Origin: JACJWR01 sp964547485
Lineage (GTDB): Bacteria > Actinomycetota > Actinomycetes > S36-B12 > UBA10799
Direction of reading: 5' to 3'
NCBI GenBank assembly: GCA_964547485.1
Contig: CAZJNU010000001.1
Span: 1-64,000 of the forward strand
Length of the DNA: 64,000 nucleotides
Shown here: positions 16,988 to 25,675 of the stretch, one piece after another
Numbering within the stretch: position 1 is the stretch's first letter
How the letters are laid out: each line of letters begins with the position of its first letter
Notes under the pieces: model-generated
Databases searched by the model: none
Told to the model about the DNA's origin: nothing
The model's input: only the letters and a program-made list of their open reading frames with translations
Program-made: the position numbers and the translations under genes

Positions 16988-18766
16988 TCAGTTGATAAGT
17001 TCTACTCTCTGAGTCATGTCCAGCAGTGGGGATCCGATCACGAAGTCCTCAGGAACCAGTTCCGGTACCCATGTGGGCCCACCTTCGTGCAGTTGGGCCT
17101 CCAGAATTCGTAGGCCTTGCGAGAACGCATCGGGGTCGAGGTAGTCGATGCCGCGGGCGTACGCGCCTGGTGATCGCGGGATGAATTCCTCAACCACGAA
17201 GTAGCGCGCTGCCGCGAGCACCTTGGCGCTCACACCACGGAAGAAGGGATTGTCCGGAACTGCGTCGCTGCTATCCAAACTGTGCAGGATCGCAGCTTGA
17301 GCCAGCGACTCCTCCAGCGCGAGATCGGGCAACATCAGCTTGGTTGGCTTCACAACCTCGCAGAGGTAGCGCCCGTACATCGACACGCCAGAGCATTCGC
17401 TGGGCGAATCGGCTGATGTTTCTGGCTGGCTCGGACCAGCCAACTGCGCCCTGATCGCAGCGGACTCGACGGCGTGATGAAAGACCTCGTGTGCGTAGAG
17501 AACTCCCAGGCTGACTTGGTCCAGTTCCGACGCCGACGGGTCGACTATCTGTTCCGCGCCCTGCCGGACCGAGTCCAAAGCCCGCGCAATCCCGTAGCGG
17601 ACGGACAGTAACCCACCGATGGTGATCCAGATTCCGATGCTGTCGCCCCAAAGCGTCATGTCCCGGTACCACGCGAGCGTGTGAATCTCCTGTTTGAGCG
17701 TTTCGCTTAGCTCTGCTTCGGATGGGGACTCATGCGATGTCGTCATGTCCGTGACTTGCCGCAGAAGTTCCTTGACATGTTCGGTGGTCTCGGTCGTCTG
17801 CGGGAGCGTCGCCCCCGCAGTGTTGACCCCAGCTGATGTCGACTTCGTGTCGCTCGACCTACCGGCTTCTTCCGTGCTGCGCGGTGCCGCTGGCTGCCAA
17901 AGGGGAGTGACCGGCTCGGGCTTCTTCGCGGCAGCCTCTCCATCTCGATCTTCAGACAACCTGAGAAGATCGCGCTCCTTCATGGCATGCAGAAGGGACT
18001 TGAGCAGTTCCTGCTGGTCGGGCGCTACAAGGGGGGCCGAATCAAGCTCCTCTGTCGTCTCACTCCTGGCACTACCAGCAGTGACCAACTCCGCGGGAGC
18101 GCCCGCGTGATGCCTGTCCTCGGATCCGCCTGTGGTGCCATCCTGCTGGCTGACGGCATCGTGCCAGCGGCGAGTGACGACAGCGGGACCGTCAATGCGG
18201 TGGGCTTGATACCCTCCCCCAGCGTCGTCCGCGGTCCACTTGCACCAGAATTCCAGCTGCACCACGTCCTGGCCATCGCGAAGCATGTGTGTCACCGCTG
18301 CGGCCTCACCAGGACGCCATGGCTGATCATCTTCGTCGTATCCGATGGATACGTTGCTGAGCCCAGGCATCGGCCGAAGGACCCCGGGCTCTATCTTGGC
18401 GCCGCCGGAGTGCTTCGATTTGGGGTCGAGGACAAGGGCAGCGTCTGGGGCGGGGACGTCCTCCTCAGTGCTTCCTTTCGACCTCTTGCGGAAGGGCTTC
18501 AGAGGCGGAAACCGCTGGTCGAACAACGGGTCGTGGTACTCCTTCGACAGCAGCACACTGACCATCTCAGGAACGTGTTCGTATGCCGCGAACACAAGCG
18601 GTGGAGAGAGCTCCTTTGACCAGAGTGCCTCAGGGTCCTGTTCATGAATCAGTCTCACACCTCTAATCCAGTGGTCCTCATTTTCCGAGCGTCCGTAGCA
18701 AAACCATTCTTCCGTGACTGTCGGGTTTCCAGCAGGCACCTCGATCAGGCTCTCGTCGATTGACAT
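16988..18766 (-). CDS. Putative HExxH-motif protein of unknown family
   Basis: A 592-residue protein; the start ATG 18766 is set by GGAGGAG five bases upstream. No signal peptide. The N-terminal 220 residues include Trp-rich beta-like stretches. A low-complexity Ser/Thr/Glu-rich middle follows. The C-terminal third has a hydrophobic stretch (IGIWITIGGLLSVRYGIA) and then YAHEVFHHAVESAA, where HEVFH fits the zinc HExxH pattern, followed by a conserved-looking helical region with two Glu-rich helices. It could be a membrane-associated zinc peptidase, but the third ligand cannot be assigned. The gene is alone behind the second copy of the palindromic promoter. Confidence 0.7.
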   Translation of the reverse strand: MSIDESLIEVPAGNPTVTEEWFCYGRSENEDHWIRGVRLIHEQDPEALWSKELSPPLVFAAYEHVPEMVSVLLSKEYHDPLFDQRFPPLKPFRKRSKGSTEEDVPAPDAALVLDPKSKHSGGAKIEPGVLRPMPGLSNVSIGYDEDDQPWRPGEAAAVTHMLRDGQDVVQLEFWCKWTADDAGGGYQAHRIDGPAVVTRRWHDAVSQQDGTTGGSEDRHHAGAPAELVTAGSARSETTEELDSAPLVAPDQQELLKSLLHAMKERDLLRLSEDRDGEAAAKKPEPVTPLWQPAAPRSTEEAGRSSDTKSTSAGVNTAGATLPQTTETTEHVKELLRQVTDMTTSHESPSEAELSETLKQEIHTLAWYRDMTLWGDSIGIWITIGGLLSVRYGIARALDSVRQGAEQIVDPSASELDQVSLGVLYAHEVFHHAVESAAIRAQLAGPSQPETSADSPSECSGVSMYGRYLCEVVKPTKLMLPDLALEESLAQAAILHSLDSSDAVPDNPFFRGVSAKVLAAARYFVVEEFIPRSPGAYARGIDYLDPDAFSQGLRILEAQLHEGGPTWVPELVPEDFVIGSPLLDMTQRVELIN

Positions 18767-18800
18767 CGTCGCTCCTCCGTTGGCGCCAGCCTTCCACACA

Positions 18801-18850
18801 AGTCTGACAGCGGCCGCGCGGCTCGTCTGTCCCCCTGACGAGGGACAGAC
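18801..18850 (-). promoter_or_regulatory. Shared palindromic promoter, copy 2 (HExxH protein)
   Basis: GTCTGTCCC (18825-18833) and GGGACAGAC (18842-18850) form a perfect 9-bp inverted repeat with an 8-base loop. On the minus strand CAGACG is followed after 17 bases by CAGACT (18801-18806). Transcription would start near 18794, giving a leader of about 30 bases that contains the GGAGGAG site of the gene at 16988-18766. Confidence 0.65.
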
Positions 18851-18877
18851 CCCCGCCACCCGCGCCCCGAGTCAGGC

Positions 18878-18905
18878 ATCGACGGGCGCGCCGTCACGGT
18901 AGAGT
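18878..18905 (+). promoter_or_regulatory. Candidate promoter of the kinase-AAA+ operon
   Basis: ATCGAC (18878-18883) and TAGAGT (18900-18905) are 16 bases apart and resemble actinobacterial housekeeping -35 (TTGAC) and -10 (TANNNT) boxes. They lie 78 bases before the first gene of the operon and next to, but not within, promoter copy 2. Confidence 0.35.
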
Positions 18906-18983
18906 TCGAACATCTGAGGGCTGGCACAGTGGGTCGCCGCGCTCGGGGCCTAGCGGGTGGATTGTGGGTGCGGAAGGGGGAGC

Positions 18984-19235
18984 ATGAACGCGTGGCGGAC
19001 GGGATTGCTTGCGTCGATCCTGTGCGTCCTGCTCCTGATCCCCGCCGTCTTGACGATAGCGACCACCATCAGAAACCCCGAGAAGGCCGAACTCTCGGTG
19101 GTCGCCGTCTTGGCGCCGCAAATGCCTCGCCCGACACCGTCACCGAAGGTCAAACCGACCCAGAAGCCGAAGCCGAAGCCGACACCGGCACCGGCACCCC
19201 AGCCGGCGCCCCCGCCGCAACCGACGACGAACTGA
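18984..19235 (+). CDS. Small membrane-anchored Pro/Lys-rich protein
   Basis: 83 residues from ATG 18984, preceded by AAGGGGGAG. Residues 7-25 form one membrane helix (LLASILCVLLLIPAVLTIA). The rest is a short linker and a tail of alternating Pro, Lys, Thr and Ala (KPTQKPKPKPTPAPAPQPA). The stop overlaps the kinase start by one base (TGATG). The tail resembles cell-wall-spanning Pro-rich stalks, but which face of the membrane it lies on depends on orientation. A larger reading of the kinase frame through this region is less likely, because this frame has the signal-anchor and the ribosome-binding site. Likely the first gene of the operon. Confidence 0.7.
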   Translation: MNAWRTGLLASILCVLLLIPAVLTIATTIRNPEKAELSVVAVLAPQMPRPTPSPKVKPTQKPKPKPTPAPAPQPAPPPQPTTN

Positions 19236-21802
19236 TGACGGACAACGCCGCGCTCGGGAAGACGGTCGTGCGTACCGGGCAGCCAATGAAGGCAGCGATC
19301 CCTGCGGATCTGCATGGTTGGTTCGAGAGCCAAGGAAGCGTCCGCGTCAGCAACGAGGCGACAAGTTTCGAGGTGATCCTCAGCGACCAACTCCCCGCCC
19401 ACGCAGGCAAGAAGGCGCTGTTGAAGCTGTATGCACAGCCGAGTCGCGATCGAGAGGTCGTGCTCGCCAACATCGGGACACTGGACCACGCCCACGTGCC
19501 CCGGATCCTCGAGCACGGCTCCGCCGGGCAGTATCAGTACGAGTTGCTTGAGTGGGTGGAAGGCGAGACGCTGACCGACTTTGTCGGCAGGTCCACGACC
19601 CAGCGACTCGCCGAGGACACCGTCGCCGCCGTCGTCAGGGAAATCGCGCAGGCGCTGCAGGCGATGCATTCCCATTCCCCGCCGCTCACGCATGGCGACA
19701 TCAAGCCGGACAACATCATTGTGCGGACCGAGATGCCGCTCGACCTTGTGGTCACCGACTTCGGAGTCGCGAAGTTCACTGACGGCAACTTCACCACCGT
19801 CGGCACCCGAGAATGGGCGTCGCCACAAGCGTTGAAGTCCGTCGTCGAACCCGCCGGGGACTGGTGGTCGTTGGGGATCATCGCCTACTGGTGTCTCACC
19901 GGGCGCCTGCCGCACGACAGCAGCCCATCGCTGGAGGACTACGTACTGGCCGTCGAATCGCAGGGCGTGGACTTCACGCCTCTCCGCACAGCCGCGCAGG
20001 GCATGTCTTGGGACTGGATCCGGCTCTGCCAGGGCCTACTCGCCTGTAGTAGCGCTGAGCGGTGGGGCTGGAATGAAGTGGAATCCTGGCTTGCAGGGGA
20101 CGCTCCGAAAGCACCGGCCTCATGGCGTGGAGTTGCCGGCGGGCCAGGCCATTTCAAGCGGTTCGACGAGACCGTCACCGACCTGCAGCAGGCGCGCCTG
20201 CTACTCGGTACCAACTGGCCGACGGCAGTCAAGGACGTGGCCAACACAACGGTGCGCGAACAACTGTTCATCGACTTGCTGACAGTGTGTCCTCCAGCCA
20301 CGAAGGGGGAACTCGCCAGTGCACTGGCAGGCACGGTGGATCAGGACCCCGAGGTGACGCTGGTCAACATCGGGTGCGCCCTGGCCCCCCACGAATCCCA
20401 GTACTTCCGGGGCTGGCTGCTGGACACCTCGGGTATCGAAGCCCTGGCGAGCACCGGCGCCCAACAGCCGGCATCGGCAGAGGCTGGGACGATCCTCGCG
20501 CTCGACGATAAGAACCTGTTCGCACGGGTCGACCCGGTCAACGGTGCGGCGATCGCGGCGGGGTTGGCGGACGCACGCGCACGATTCGAACGTGTCGTCA
20601 CCCAGGGTGGTCACGAACTCGACGGCTCCACCCGCTCTCGTGCCCGATGCCGACTGGTGGCGGCGCTGGCGAATCCGGAAGTGGCGAGGCAACTGGCCAC
20701 ACAGGCAGCCGACCTCGCCACCACGGAGGCGCGCGCCCAACCCTGGTTCCGCCAGGCGGCCGACGACGCGGCCGACAACCTCGGCGAGGCCGTCGCCGTG
20801 ATCGTCCTCGCCTCGTTTGCGAGCCAGCAGACCCGGGACCATCGTCGAGTACTGCACGCGCAGCGAACCGAGGCGTTGCGCCAGCGACGTCAATCCAGCC
20901 TGGACCGGATGCCGCGCAGCCGCGCCATGTTGGGAATTGTCCTGATCTTCGTCCAACTGCCGCTCGCTGTGGTTGCGCTGGCGCGCCTCACGGTGCTGCC
21001 GAACCTGGCTGACTACTTCTCGTTGACGCCGGCAGGGATGGCCGACTTCCTATCCTTCCTCGACTCACCAGTCGGGGTGTGGCTCAGCTATGCCAGCCAG
21101 CCCTGGGCGATCCTGCCGGTGACCGCGGCCTCACTGCTGCTCCTGATTCGCAGCGCGCGCACGAGCACCGCCACGTCGGTGCCGAGACCCCCGATCGAAC
21201 GCCGCTTGATGCAGGTACTGATCGTGTTGACGACCCTGCTGGCCCCGCTGATCGCGCCGCTGGTCGCGTGGGGGTTCGTCCACGGTTTGACCCGCTACGC
21301 CGCCCACAAGTACCGCAGTCCGTTGCGGTCCTGGGGCTTCTTCCTGAGTACGTCCAGCCTGCTGTTCTCGTTGCTGCTGGCGCTGCAGATTCCGCCGTCG
21401 ACCCTGACCGATGCGGCCGGTATCAGCTACGGACTGCCGACGACCGGGTGGTTTGTCGGCGTGGCTGAGAACATCCCGCTGAACAACCTGTTCCTGGCTC
21501 CGGTTCGGGTGGCCGAGTCGTTCGACACCTACTACCCGATTGCGCCGGACTGGATTCTGTTCACGCTGCTGATCGCGGCCGGGAACCTGGTTCTATGGCT
21601 CCTGTGTCGACGCAATCTGTACCACCCCGACTCGCAGGCCACCGTGACCTGGATCAAGATGACGCTGGTGTTCGGGATCGTCGGCGTTGCCTGCCTAGTC
21701 GCGGCGTACCTGCAGGTGGGCCATCACTGGTGGCTGAACCTGGCGCTTCTAGTTGCCGTCGCCTTGACATACCTGGCATTGCGGGCGAGGAGTAGACGAT
21801 GA
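19235..21802 (+). CDS. Membrane Ser/Thr protein kinase
   Basis: 855 residues from ATG 19235 in the TGATG overlap. The N-terminal 300 residues are a Hanks-type kinase: the ATP-binding Lys is K64 (LLKLY), the catalytic loop is HGDIKPDN from H153, the metal-binding DFG starts at D175, and a GTREWASPQAL activation segment and DWWSLGI follow. The Gly-rich loop is poor. A helical middle part follows, and from about residue 562 onward come seven or so membrane helices up to the C-terminus. This layout, kinase first and a polytopic membrane domain last, differs from the PknB type with one helix and PASTA domains. It overlaps the next gene by four bases. Probable role: membrane-linked phospho-signalling for the operon, with the FHA protein as reader (inference). 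Confidence 0.85.
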   Translation: MTDNAALGKTVVRTGQPMKAAIPADLHGWFESQGSVRVSNEATSFEVILSDQLPAHAGKKALLKLYAQPSRDREVVLANIGTLDHAHVPRILEHGSAGQYQYELLEWVEGETLTDFVGRSTTQRLAEDTVAAVVREIAQALQAMHSHSPPLTHGDIKPDNIIVRTEMPLDLVVTDFGVAKFTDGNFTTVGTREWASPQALKSVVEPAGDWWSLGIIAYWCLTGRLPHDSSPSLEDYVLAVESQGVDFTPLRTAAQGMSWDWIRLCQGLLACSSAERWGWNEVESWLAGDAPKAPASWRGVAGGPGHFKRFDETVTDLQQARLLLGTNWPTAVKDVANTTVREQLFIDLLTVCPPATKGELASALAGTVDQDPEVTLVNIGCALAPHESQYFRGWLLDTSGIEALASTGAQQPASAEAGTILALDDKNLFARVDPVNGAAIAAGLADARARFERVVTQGGHELDGSTRSRARCRLVAALANPEVARQLATQAADLATTEARAQPWFRQAADDAADNLGEAVAVIVLASFASQQTRDHRRVLHAQRTEALRQRRQSSLDRMPRSRAMLGIVLIFVQLPLAVVALARLTVLPNLADYFSLTPAGMADFLSFLDSPVGVWLSYASQPWAILPVTAASLLLLIRSARTSTATSVPRPPIERRLMQVLIVLTTLLAPLIAPLVAWGFVHGLTRYAAHKYRSPLRSWGFFLSTSSLLFSLLLALQIPPSTLTDAAGISYGLPTTGWFVGVAENIPLNNLFLAPVRVAESFDTYYPIAPDWILFTLLIAAGNLVLWLLCRRNLYHPDSQATVTWIKMTLVFGIVGVACLVAAYLQVGHHWWLNLALLVAVALTYLALRARSRR

Positions 21803-23118
21803 GTGGCGCAAAGGGGGGCACGATCGAAGTTGCGGGCATGGCCCTGGCAGCACCGATCGTGGCGGCGGTGGGCCTAGGCGTCGGTGCCGCGGTGCTCGGC
21901 GAGGCGATCCTGCGAGACGTCGCCACCACCGTCTCCGAGAGCGCCCGGCTCACCAAGTTGCGCCGGCAACTCGCCGCCATGGACCACCAACGCTACGAGG
22001 AGTACCTGCGCGCGCGGACGAACCTGCTCGCGGCGATGGCGCTCAGTGCTGGCGATGCGGCCGCGGGTGATGCGGGGGCCGCGGACGCGGCGGCGGGCGC
22101 TGCCGCCGATGCGAGCGGCGTGGTGGCCGCCGACGGCGTGGTCGCGGCAGACGGCGTGGAACTCCTTCCGCCGGAGACGGAGGCAGCGATTCTGCAGCAG
22201 GCCACCGGTGCCCAACTGGTGGAGGCCGCGCGATTGCGTCGGTGCCACGCGTTGGCCGCAGAACGGCGAGTGGCGCAACAGGCGACGATGGCACTCGCGG
22301 ACGTCGACAACTCGCAGCACCCGGCACGACGGGCTGAGGACGACCTGCGACGACTGCTGGAAGCCCAGCAGGAGGCGGCGCTCGCAGCCGCCCAGGACAA
22401 GCAACTGGCCCGGGCCACGACCGACGCCCAGATCGCCGAGGCCCGACGACGGTACGTCGAGGAGTCGGCCGCAGCCGTCGTCGCGGCGTTGGCCGGATGT
22501 GAATCTGCGACCGCGCAGGAACTGCGTCGCCGTGCCTACGCCGTGCTGGCGGGGACGCAGCCGTGGGATGATCAACTGCGCACCCAGACCCGAGTCGAGC
22601 TCCTGCGGGTCGGGCGCGCGGTCGACGATCTGATCGCCGCAGAGGTTCTGGCCGATGCTCTATCCAAACTGGGCTACGAACTCGGCGCGGACTTCCTCAC
22701 CAATGTCCCGACCGCCCGCGGTGCCGCCGCACGGAAGGCGCATTGGCCGAACCACGCCCTCCGGCTCTCCGTCGACGGCGACACCGACCGGATCGCATTC
22801 GAGGTGGTCCGGTCGGGTGACCCGAGCGAGGCCGGTGCATCCGAGGTGGTCCGGTCGGGTGACCCCGGCGATGGCGGCACCGAGGCGGAACAGCGTCGCC
22901 AGGACGTGGCGATCGAGACCGAGTTCTGTGCCGACCTGCCGGCAATCATCGCCGCCGCCGACCATGACGGCGTCGAAATTGTGATCGATACCCGCAGCGA
23001 ACCGGGGGCCGAAGACCTGGCCCGTGAGGAGCTTCCCGATTTCGACACCGTCGACGCCTCCGCCGCAGGGCGCCGCCGGCGGACCGCCGATAAGGACCGG
23101 GAAAGGAAGCTGCCGTGA
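21799..23118 (+). CDS. Helical, Ala-rich protein of the kinase operon
   Basis: 439 residues starting in an ATGA overlap with the kinase. Residues 13-45 are hydrophobic and Gly/Ala-rich (ALAAPIVAAVGLGVGAAVLG), probably membrane-active. Residues 50-280 are long Ala/Glu/Arg helices with coiled-coil character. A 14-residue tandem repeat (EVVRSGDP twice; DNA repeat of 23 bases at 22801 and 22843) sits near residues 335-360. The C-terminal part is a small alpha/beta region and a basic tail. No family is recognised. By position between kinase and ATPase it may be a scaffold or the remodelling substrate (inference). Confidence 0.75.
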   Translation: MSGAKGGTIEVAGMALAAPIVAAVGLGVGAAVLGEAILRDVATTVSESARLTKLRRQLAAMDHQRYEEYLRARTNLLAAMALSAGDAAAGDAGAADAAAGAAADASGVVAADGVVAADGVELLPPETEAAILQQATGAQLVEAARLRRCHALAAERRVAQQATMALADVDNSQHPARRAEDDLRRLLEAQQEAALAAAQDKQLARATTDAQIAEARRRYVEESAAAVVAALAGCESATAQELRRRAYAVLAGTQPWDDQLRTQTRVELLRVGRAVDDLIAAEVLADALSKLGYELGADFLTNVPTARGAAARKAHWPNHALRLSVDGDTDRIAFEVVRSGDPSEAGASEVVRSGDPGDGGTEAEQRRQDVAIETEFCADLPAIIAAADHDGVEIVIDTRSEPGAEDLAREELPDFDTVDASAAGRRRRTADKDRERKLP

Positions 23119-25004
23119 GCGCCGAACCGTCAGATGACGCCGGGCAACTCGCGTGGCTGCACACCATCACCGGCACCCTTGCCGTGTCACCGCAGTTCTT
23201 CATCTGGGGCAACACCGGGGACCTCTATGGACCCGCACTGGCGCCCCTGCCCGACACGCTGCTGAGCGCCCTGCAGCCCCTCGGATTCGAGTTTCTCCTG
23301 ATCCACGATCCAGCCACGGGCTTCCGTGTGCTCCCCGACGACCACGAGGCCCGGGCGGCCGTCGCGGCGACGCTGCGGCTGTCGCTGTCTGGCCAGCCAA
23401 CCCAGGGCTCGACGTCCCCGGATAACTCGACTTCGGCGGCGACCTCCGCCGCCGACTCCCGAGCGACACTGGCGACGTTGGCCGAGGTCGTCCATGCCGT
23501 GACCGTCACCGACGCCCGCATTGCGCTACTCGTGCAGCGGCCCGGTCGGATGATCACCGACCTGGCCAACCAGACGGCCGAGGAGCACAACTTCTTCGTC
23601 TGCGTGGAACGCGATCTCACCGCCTCGATCGCCAGACAGCGCGACTCGGACCAGTGCCTGCACAACCCCGTCTTCTGGGTTCTCGACCGGGAGCAGGACC
23701 TGCCCTTCTGGCTGCTGGCCGACAACTGGTCCGCCCGGCCGATCGTGATTCCGCAACCGGACCGGTTCGGACGCCGGGAAGCGGGCGGCCAATTCCTCAC
23801 CAGTTGGCCCGGGTTCACGGATCTGTCTGCCGAGCAGCAACAGCACATTGTCGAGAAGTTCGCCGAGCTCGGCGACGGGCTGCGACTTGTCGAACTCGAG
23901 GCGGCCGTCACGTTGGCCCGAGTCCAAGGAATTGGGCTCGACGATCTGGACGACGCGCTGCGCGCCTACCGGGTGGGGGTCACCGAAAACCCGTGGCGGA
24001 ACGAGCGGCTTCGGGATGTCGTCAAGACCGCCGAAGACGACAAGACGCTGGAAGTCCGCGTGAAGGGACAACCGGCAGCGACCACCAAAGCGCTCGACAT
24101 TTTGAAGCGATCGCTGCTCGGGCTCTCCGGCGCGCAGGCCGCGTCCAGCGGCAGCCGACCACGTGGGATCCTGCTGCTGGTCGGCCCGACCGGAACGGGA
24201 AAGACGGAACTTGCCAAGGCGTTGACCGAGCTGCTTTTCGGGGAGGGCACCCAGCCTCTGCGGTTCGACATGAGCGAGTTCGGCGCCGAACATTCCGAGG
24301 CGCGGCTGATGGGCGCGCCTCCCGGCTATGTCGGCTACGACGCCGGCGGTGAACTCACCAATGCCGTCAGGCGCCGACCGTTCTCGGTGGTGCTCTTCGA
24401 CGAGATCGACAAGGCCCATCCGAGCATCCTCGACAAATTCCTGCAGGTGCTCGACGAGGGACGCCTCACAGACGGCCGCGGCGCAACCGTGTCGTTCCAG
24501 GAGACGCTGTTGATCTTCACGTCCAACGCCGGGATGACGGCGATCGCCGACACGGTGCGCGCCGGCGGCGGCTCCCACGACGCACTCCCGGCCTTCGCCG
24601 CCTTGTCCGCGGAGTTGCGCGCCGCCCTTGAGCGCCACTTCGTCCACGACCTGGGAAGACCGGAACTTCTCAATAGATTCGGCGACAACATCGTCGTGTT
24701 CGACTTCATCCGGGCCGACGTCGCGCGCAACATCTTCGACGGCCAATGGGCCGCAGTGGTCAGCCGAGTTCAGCAGGAACTGGAGGTGACCCTGACGGCC
24801 GAGCCCGCGGTGCTCGACACCATCGCCGCCGCCTGCACTGCCCGACCGCTGATGGGCGGCCGCGGAATCGGCAATTTGGTGGAGAGCCAGCTGGTGAATC
24901 CCCTCGCCCGGGCCCTGTTCGAACTCGACCCGGATCGTGGCACCCCGGTGCAACTGACCGGTTGGACGATGACGAACGCGGTCGCGAGCATCGAGCTGCG
25001 ATGA
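23115..25004 (+). CDS. Hsp100/ClpB-like AAA+ ATPase with a divergent N-terminal half
   Basis: 629 residues, GTG start in a GTGA overlap. The C-terminal half is a typical AAA_2 Clp/Hsp100 second ATPase: Walker A GPTGTGKT at 357-364, then the GYVGYDAGG pore-loop region, Walker B VVLFDEID with D429-E430, sensor 1 TSNAG, LNRF with the arginine finger, and GGRGIG sensor 2. The N-terminal 300 residues are degenerate: FFIWGNTGDLYGP and FWVLDRE fit a ruined AAA-like fold, with no Walker Lys. So it has one active ring, unlike ClpB, which has two. It should unfold or disassemble a protein complex. It is enclosed by overlaps on both sides and therefore works with its neighbours. Confidence 0.85.
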   Translation: MSAEPSDDAGQLAWLHTITGTLAVSPQFFIWGNTGDLYGPALAPLPDTLLSALQPLGFEFLLIHDPATGFRVLPDDHEARAAVAATLRLSLSGQPTQGSTSPDNSTSAATSAADSRATLATLAEVVHAVTVTDARIALLVQRPGRMITDLANQTAEEHNFFVCVERDLTASIARQRDSDQCLHNPVFWVLDREQDLPFWLLADNWSARPIVIPQPDRFGRREAGGQFLTSWPGFTDLSAEQQQHIVEKFAELGDGLRLVELEAAVTLARVQGIGLDDLDDALRAYRVGVTENPWRNERLRDVVKTAEDDKTLEVRVKGQPAATTKALDILKRSLLGLSGAQAASSGSRPRGILLLVGPTGTGKTELAKALTELLFGEGTQPLRFDMSEFGAEHSEARLMGAPPGYVGYDAGGELTNAVRRRPFSVVLFDEIDKAHPSILDKFLQVLDEGRLTDGRGATVSFQETLLIFTSNAGMTAIADTVRAGGGSHDALPAFAALSAELRAALERHFVHDLGRPELLNRFGDNIVVFDFIRADVARNIFDGQWAAVVSRVQQELEVTLTAEPAVLDTIAAACTARPLMGGRGIGNLVESQLVNPLARALFELDPDRGTPVQLTGWTMTNAVASIELR

Positions 25005-25675
25005 CGCCCGACCGGGAACCCAGCCTGCGGATCAGCCGACTCCACGTACCGGTGACGGCGCTGGGACCAGGTCGTCGGATCGGCCTCTGGTTGCAGGGCT
25101 GCGGGATCGGCTGCCCCGGCTGCATCTCCCTGGACACCTGGGATCCGAAGGCCGCCGAACCGATGACCGTGGCGGACGTCGTGGCCGACTGCCTGGCGGC
25201 CCTCGACGCCGACCCGACGATCACCGGATTGACCATCTCCGGAGGCGAGCCATCCGAGCAGGCGGAACCGGTCGCCGCCCTCGTCGACGCCATCCGGGTC
25301 GCCGGCTTCAATCGCGGCAGGGAAATCGACGTCCTGCTCTACAGCGGTCTCAGCTGGTCCGCTCTGCGGCGTCGACACCCCGAACTCACTCGGTCTGCCG
25401 ACCTGATCATCCCCGGACCGTTCATCGCGGCCCGCGCGCCCGGCGGACCGTGGTGCGGCTCGAGCAATCAGGAACTGCAGGTGCTGACCCAATTGGGCGC
25501 CCGGCGTCTCGCGGAGCAGCCGGCACCGACAGCGGGCAAGACGCCGCTGCAAGTCGTGGTGGCGGACGGCCAACTATGGACCATCGGTGTCCCCCGACCC
25601 GGCGACCTCGACCGCGCGCTGGCGCGGGCCGCCGACGCCGGAGTGAAGGTGGGAGGACTCAGTTGGCTGACATGA
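25001..25675 (+). CDS. Radical SAM activase-like enzyme (NrdG/PflA type)
   Basis: 224 residues, ATGA overlap with the ATPase. C34, C38 and C41 form the CxxxCxxC cluster motif that binds a 4Fe-4S centre and S-adenosylmethionine; ISGGEPS near residue 83 is the GGEP motif. Size and layout match the short glycyl-radical activases such as anaerobic NrdG and the '4Fe-4S single cluster domain' proteins. No glycyl-radical enzyme is visible in the window, so its substrate is more likely a protein of this operon, or the domain serves as a sensor. An oxygen-sensitive enzyme inside a kinase-chaperone operon is unusual. Confidence 0.85.
   Translation: MTPDREPSLRISRLHVPVTALGPGRRIGLWLQGCGIGCPGCISLDTWDPKAAEPMTVADVVADCLAALDADPTITGLTISGGEPSEQAEPVAALVDAIRVAGFNRGREIDVLLYSGLSWSALRRRHPELTRSADLIIPGPFIAARAPGGPWCGSSNQELQVLTQLGARRLAEQPAPTAGKTPLQVVVADGQLWTIGVPRPGDLDRALARAADAGVKVGGLSWLT

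Noticed and set aside
18929..19234. N-terminal extension of the kinase to position 18929
   Set aside because: The extra residues are Arg/His/Pro-rich and featureless, while another frame encodes a membrane anchor with a good ribosome-binding site ending exactly at the kinase ATG.
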